A DNA stretch of 15,431 nt, taken from Verrucomicrobia bacterium UBA3063. GTDB taxonomy: Bacteria > Verrucomicrobiota > Verrucomicrobiia > Methylacidiphilales > Verrucolacustridaceae. Shown in pieces: positions 14,293 to 15,431 of the stretch. The notes beneath the pieces are model-generated. The model did no database searches, had not been told where the DNA came from, and was given only the letters and a program-made list of their open reading frames with translations. A program made the translations under genes and the position numbers. Every line of letters starts with the position of its first letter. Positions within the stretch are counted from its first letter, which is position 1. The DNA is taken from the NCBI GenBank assembly GCA_002366885.1, contig DFCD01000055.1:15289-30719 (forward strand), given 5' to 3'.

Positions 14293-15431
14293 GAACGCTT
14301 TTCTTTGCCTTTCTGCTTTGCCTGGGGGCGGTCGTGGCCGCCTCCGCACAGACTCCGGCCCTGCCTCCTTCGGAGGCCTCCGGGGAAATGATCATGCCGG
14401 ACACCATCCAGTTTCCCGGCAACCCGGTTTCCGATTTCCTTCTCGTCTACGAAAAGCTGAAGGGGGTCACCCTGATCAAGGATGCCGGCCTCTCCGCGGG
14501 GGGGCCCAACCTCAGCCTCACGCTCAGCCAGCCCGTCACGAAGGAAGAGGCCATCCGCCTGATTGAATCCACCCTCCTCCTCAACGGATATGCTTTCATC
14601 GCCGTGGACAAGAAGGCCGTCAAGGTCATCAACACCACCGGCGGAAAAAATCCCCGGAGCGAGGGCGTCTTCGTCTTCACCAACGAAAAGGAGCTGCCCG
14701 AGGGTGAGGTAATTGCGTCCTATGTGCTTCCGCTGACCCATCTGGCGGCCTCGGATGCGGTGGAGATCTTCAACCAGTTCATCGTGCTCCATCCCTACGG
14801 GAGCATGGTGGCGGTGCCCGTGGCCAACCAGGTCGTCATTACGGAAAATTCCACGCTCATCCGCCGCCTGATCGAGGTGCGGCAGTTGGTCGACCAGCCC
14901 GCCCCGGAGATGCGCTCGGAATTCGTCCAGCTGGAGCAGGCCAATGCCGACCGTGTCGTCGAGCTGATCACCCAGCTTTTGGAAAAACGCGGACAGGAGA
15001 AAGCCACGGGGACTTCCGCACGGGCGGCGACGGGGCAACCCGCCCAGGCTCCCGGCGTCCCCGTCCTGCCGGGTGCCCCGGCCGCCGGAGCGGCCAGCGC
15101 CAACATCAACGTCGGCGAGGGGGGCTCGGTTTCCGGGGATATCCAGCTGATCGCCGACACGCGCACCAATCGGATCCTCGTGGTCACCCGGCCAATGAAC
15201 CTGGAATATATCAAGAAACTGATCCACGAGTTTGACGTGGCCGTCGACCTGAGCGCGCCGTACGAGCAGCCGCTCAACTATGTGGCCGCCTCCGACATGC
15301 TGCCGATTCTGGCGGACATGCTTCAGGAGGAGGGAAGCGAAGGTGGGACCAGCGCGGCCAACGGGGGCGGTCCCACCCGCACCACCACGGGGGGCATCGG
15401 CACCGGCACGCCGGCCGGCGGGGTCACCGGG
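14289..15431 (+). CDS. gspD: Type II secretin GspD (5' part; continues beyond window)
   Basis: It is open from the ATG at 14289, which overlaps the previous stop, to the window end (381 codons). Signal peptide: MRTLFFAFLLCLGAVVAASA with cleavage before Q21. The N0 domain covers about 36-113 (IQFPGNPVSDFL ... GYAFIAVDKKAVKVI). N1 covers about 144-203 (YVLPLTHLAASDAVEIFNQF ... NQVVITENSTLIRRL). N2 covers about 208-317 (EFVQLEQANADRVVELI ... IADTRTNRILVVTRP). N3 begins near 325 (YEQPLNYVAASDMLPIL). N2 carries a Pro/Ala/Gly-rich insertion (about 240-283), and N3 opens into a Gly/Thr-rich loop (about 349-381), which GspD N3 domains often have. The membrane-spanning secretin domain lies beyond the window. 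GspD forms the outer-membrane channel of the system. Its place last in the order, after gspM, differs from the classical C-D-E-F order. Confidence 0.93.
   Translation, partial: MRTLFFAFLLCLGAVVAASAQTPALPPSEASGEMIMPDTIQFPGNPVSDFLLVYEKLKGVTLIKDAGLSAGGPNLSLTLSQPVTKEEAIRLIESTLLLNGYAFIAVDKKAVKVINTTGGKNPRSEGVFVFTNEKELPEGEVIASYVLPLTHLAASDAVEIFNQFIVLHPYGSMVAVPVANQVVITENSTLIRRLIEVRQLVDQPAPEMRSEFVQLEQANADRVVELITQLLEKRGQEKATGTSARAATGQPAQAPGVPVLPGAPAAGAASANINVGEGGSVSGDIQLIADTRTNRILVVTRPMNLEYIKKLIHEFDVAVDLSAPYEQPLNYVAASDMLPILADMLQEEGSEGGTSAANGGGPTRTTTGGIGTGTPAGGVTG

Noticed and set aside
13581..15227. 548-codon open frame on the minus strand opposite the operon end
   Set aside because: It covers the candidate GspC-like gene and the secretin N-domains in antisense. 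The Gly/Arg-rich composition mirrors the Pro-rich sense strand.

Overview
The window is a GC-rich (estimated by eye in the low-to-mid 60s percent), densely packed bacterial segment. About 12 kb of it is a type II secretion system (T2SS) operon. The organism looks like a Gram-negative, diderm bacterium, probably of the PVC group and most likely Verrucomicrobiota. The reasons are a secretin plus a full pseudopilin set, an M29 peptidase beside T2SS genes, and pseudopilin leaders ending in Ala or Gly before FTLIE, which I recall as common in that group. The taxonomic call is inference only; there is no rRNA or other marker gene here.

Layout. (1) 1-2921, plus strand: the 3' part of a membrane family-2 glycosyltransferase, whose stop overlaps the GTG start of a complete ABC exporter half-transporter (586 aa). 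This looks like the end of a polysaccharide or glycolipid synthesis and export cluster. (2) 2918-3499, minus strand: a small secreted protein with a carboxypeptidase-regulatory-like beta domain. It converges on the ABC gene with a 4-base overlap. (3) 3544-15431, plus strand: an M29 metallo-aminopeptidase, then gspE, gspF, an unrecognised secreted protein (called X here), gspG, gspH, gspI, gspJ, gspK, a gspL-like gene, a gspM/pilO-like gene, a Pro/Gln-rich GspC/PilP-like protein, and the 5' part of the secretin gene gspD, which runs off the window.

How the genes work together. GspE is the cytoplasmic ATPase. GspF, GspL and GspM form the inner-membrane platform. GspG is the major pseudopilin, and GspH, I, J and K build the pseudopilus tip. 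GspD is the outer-membrane channel, and the Pro/Gln-rich protein before it is the best candidate for the link between platform and secretin. Most junctions are 4-base ATGA or GTGA overlaps, so the genes are probably translationally coupled. The one large gap (98 bases, between gspF and gene X) holds a nested inverted repeat.

The most interesting points are gene X, built into the operon between gspF and gspG and matching no Gsp protein I know; the structured gspF-X spacer; the M29 peptidase fused by overlap to gspE; Ala instead of Gly at the -1 processing site of GspI and GspJ only; and the non-canonical order E-F-X-G-H-I-J-K-L-M-(C?)-D. I saw no tRNA, rRNA, CRISPR array, insertion sequence, integrase or phage gene. 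No gene-free stretch exceeds 300 bases.
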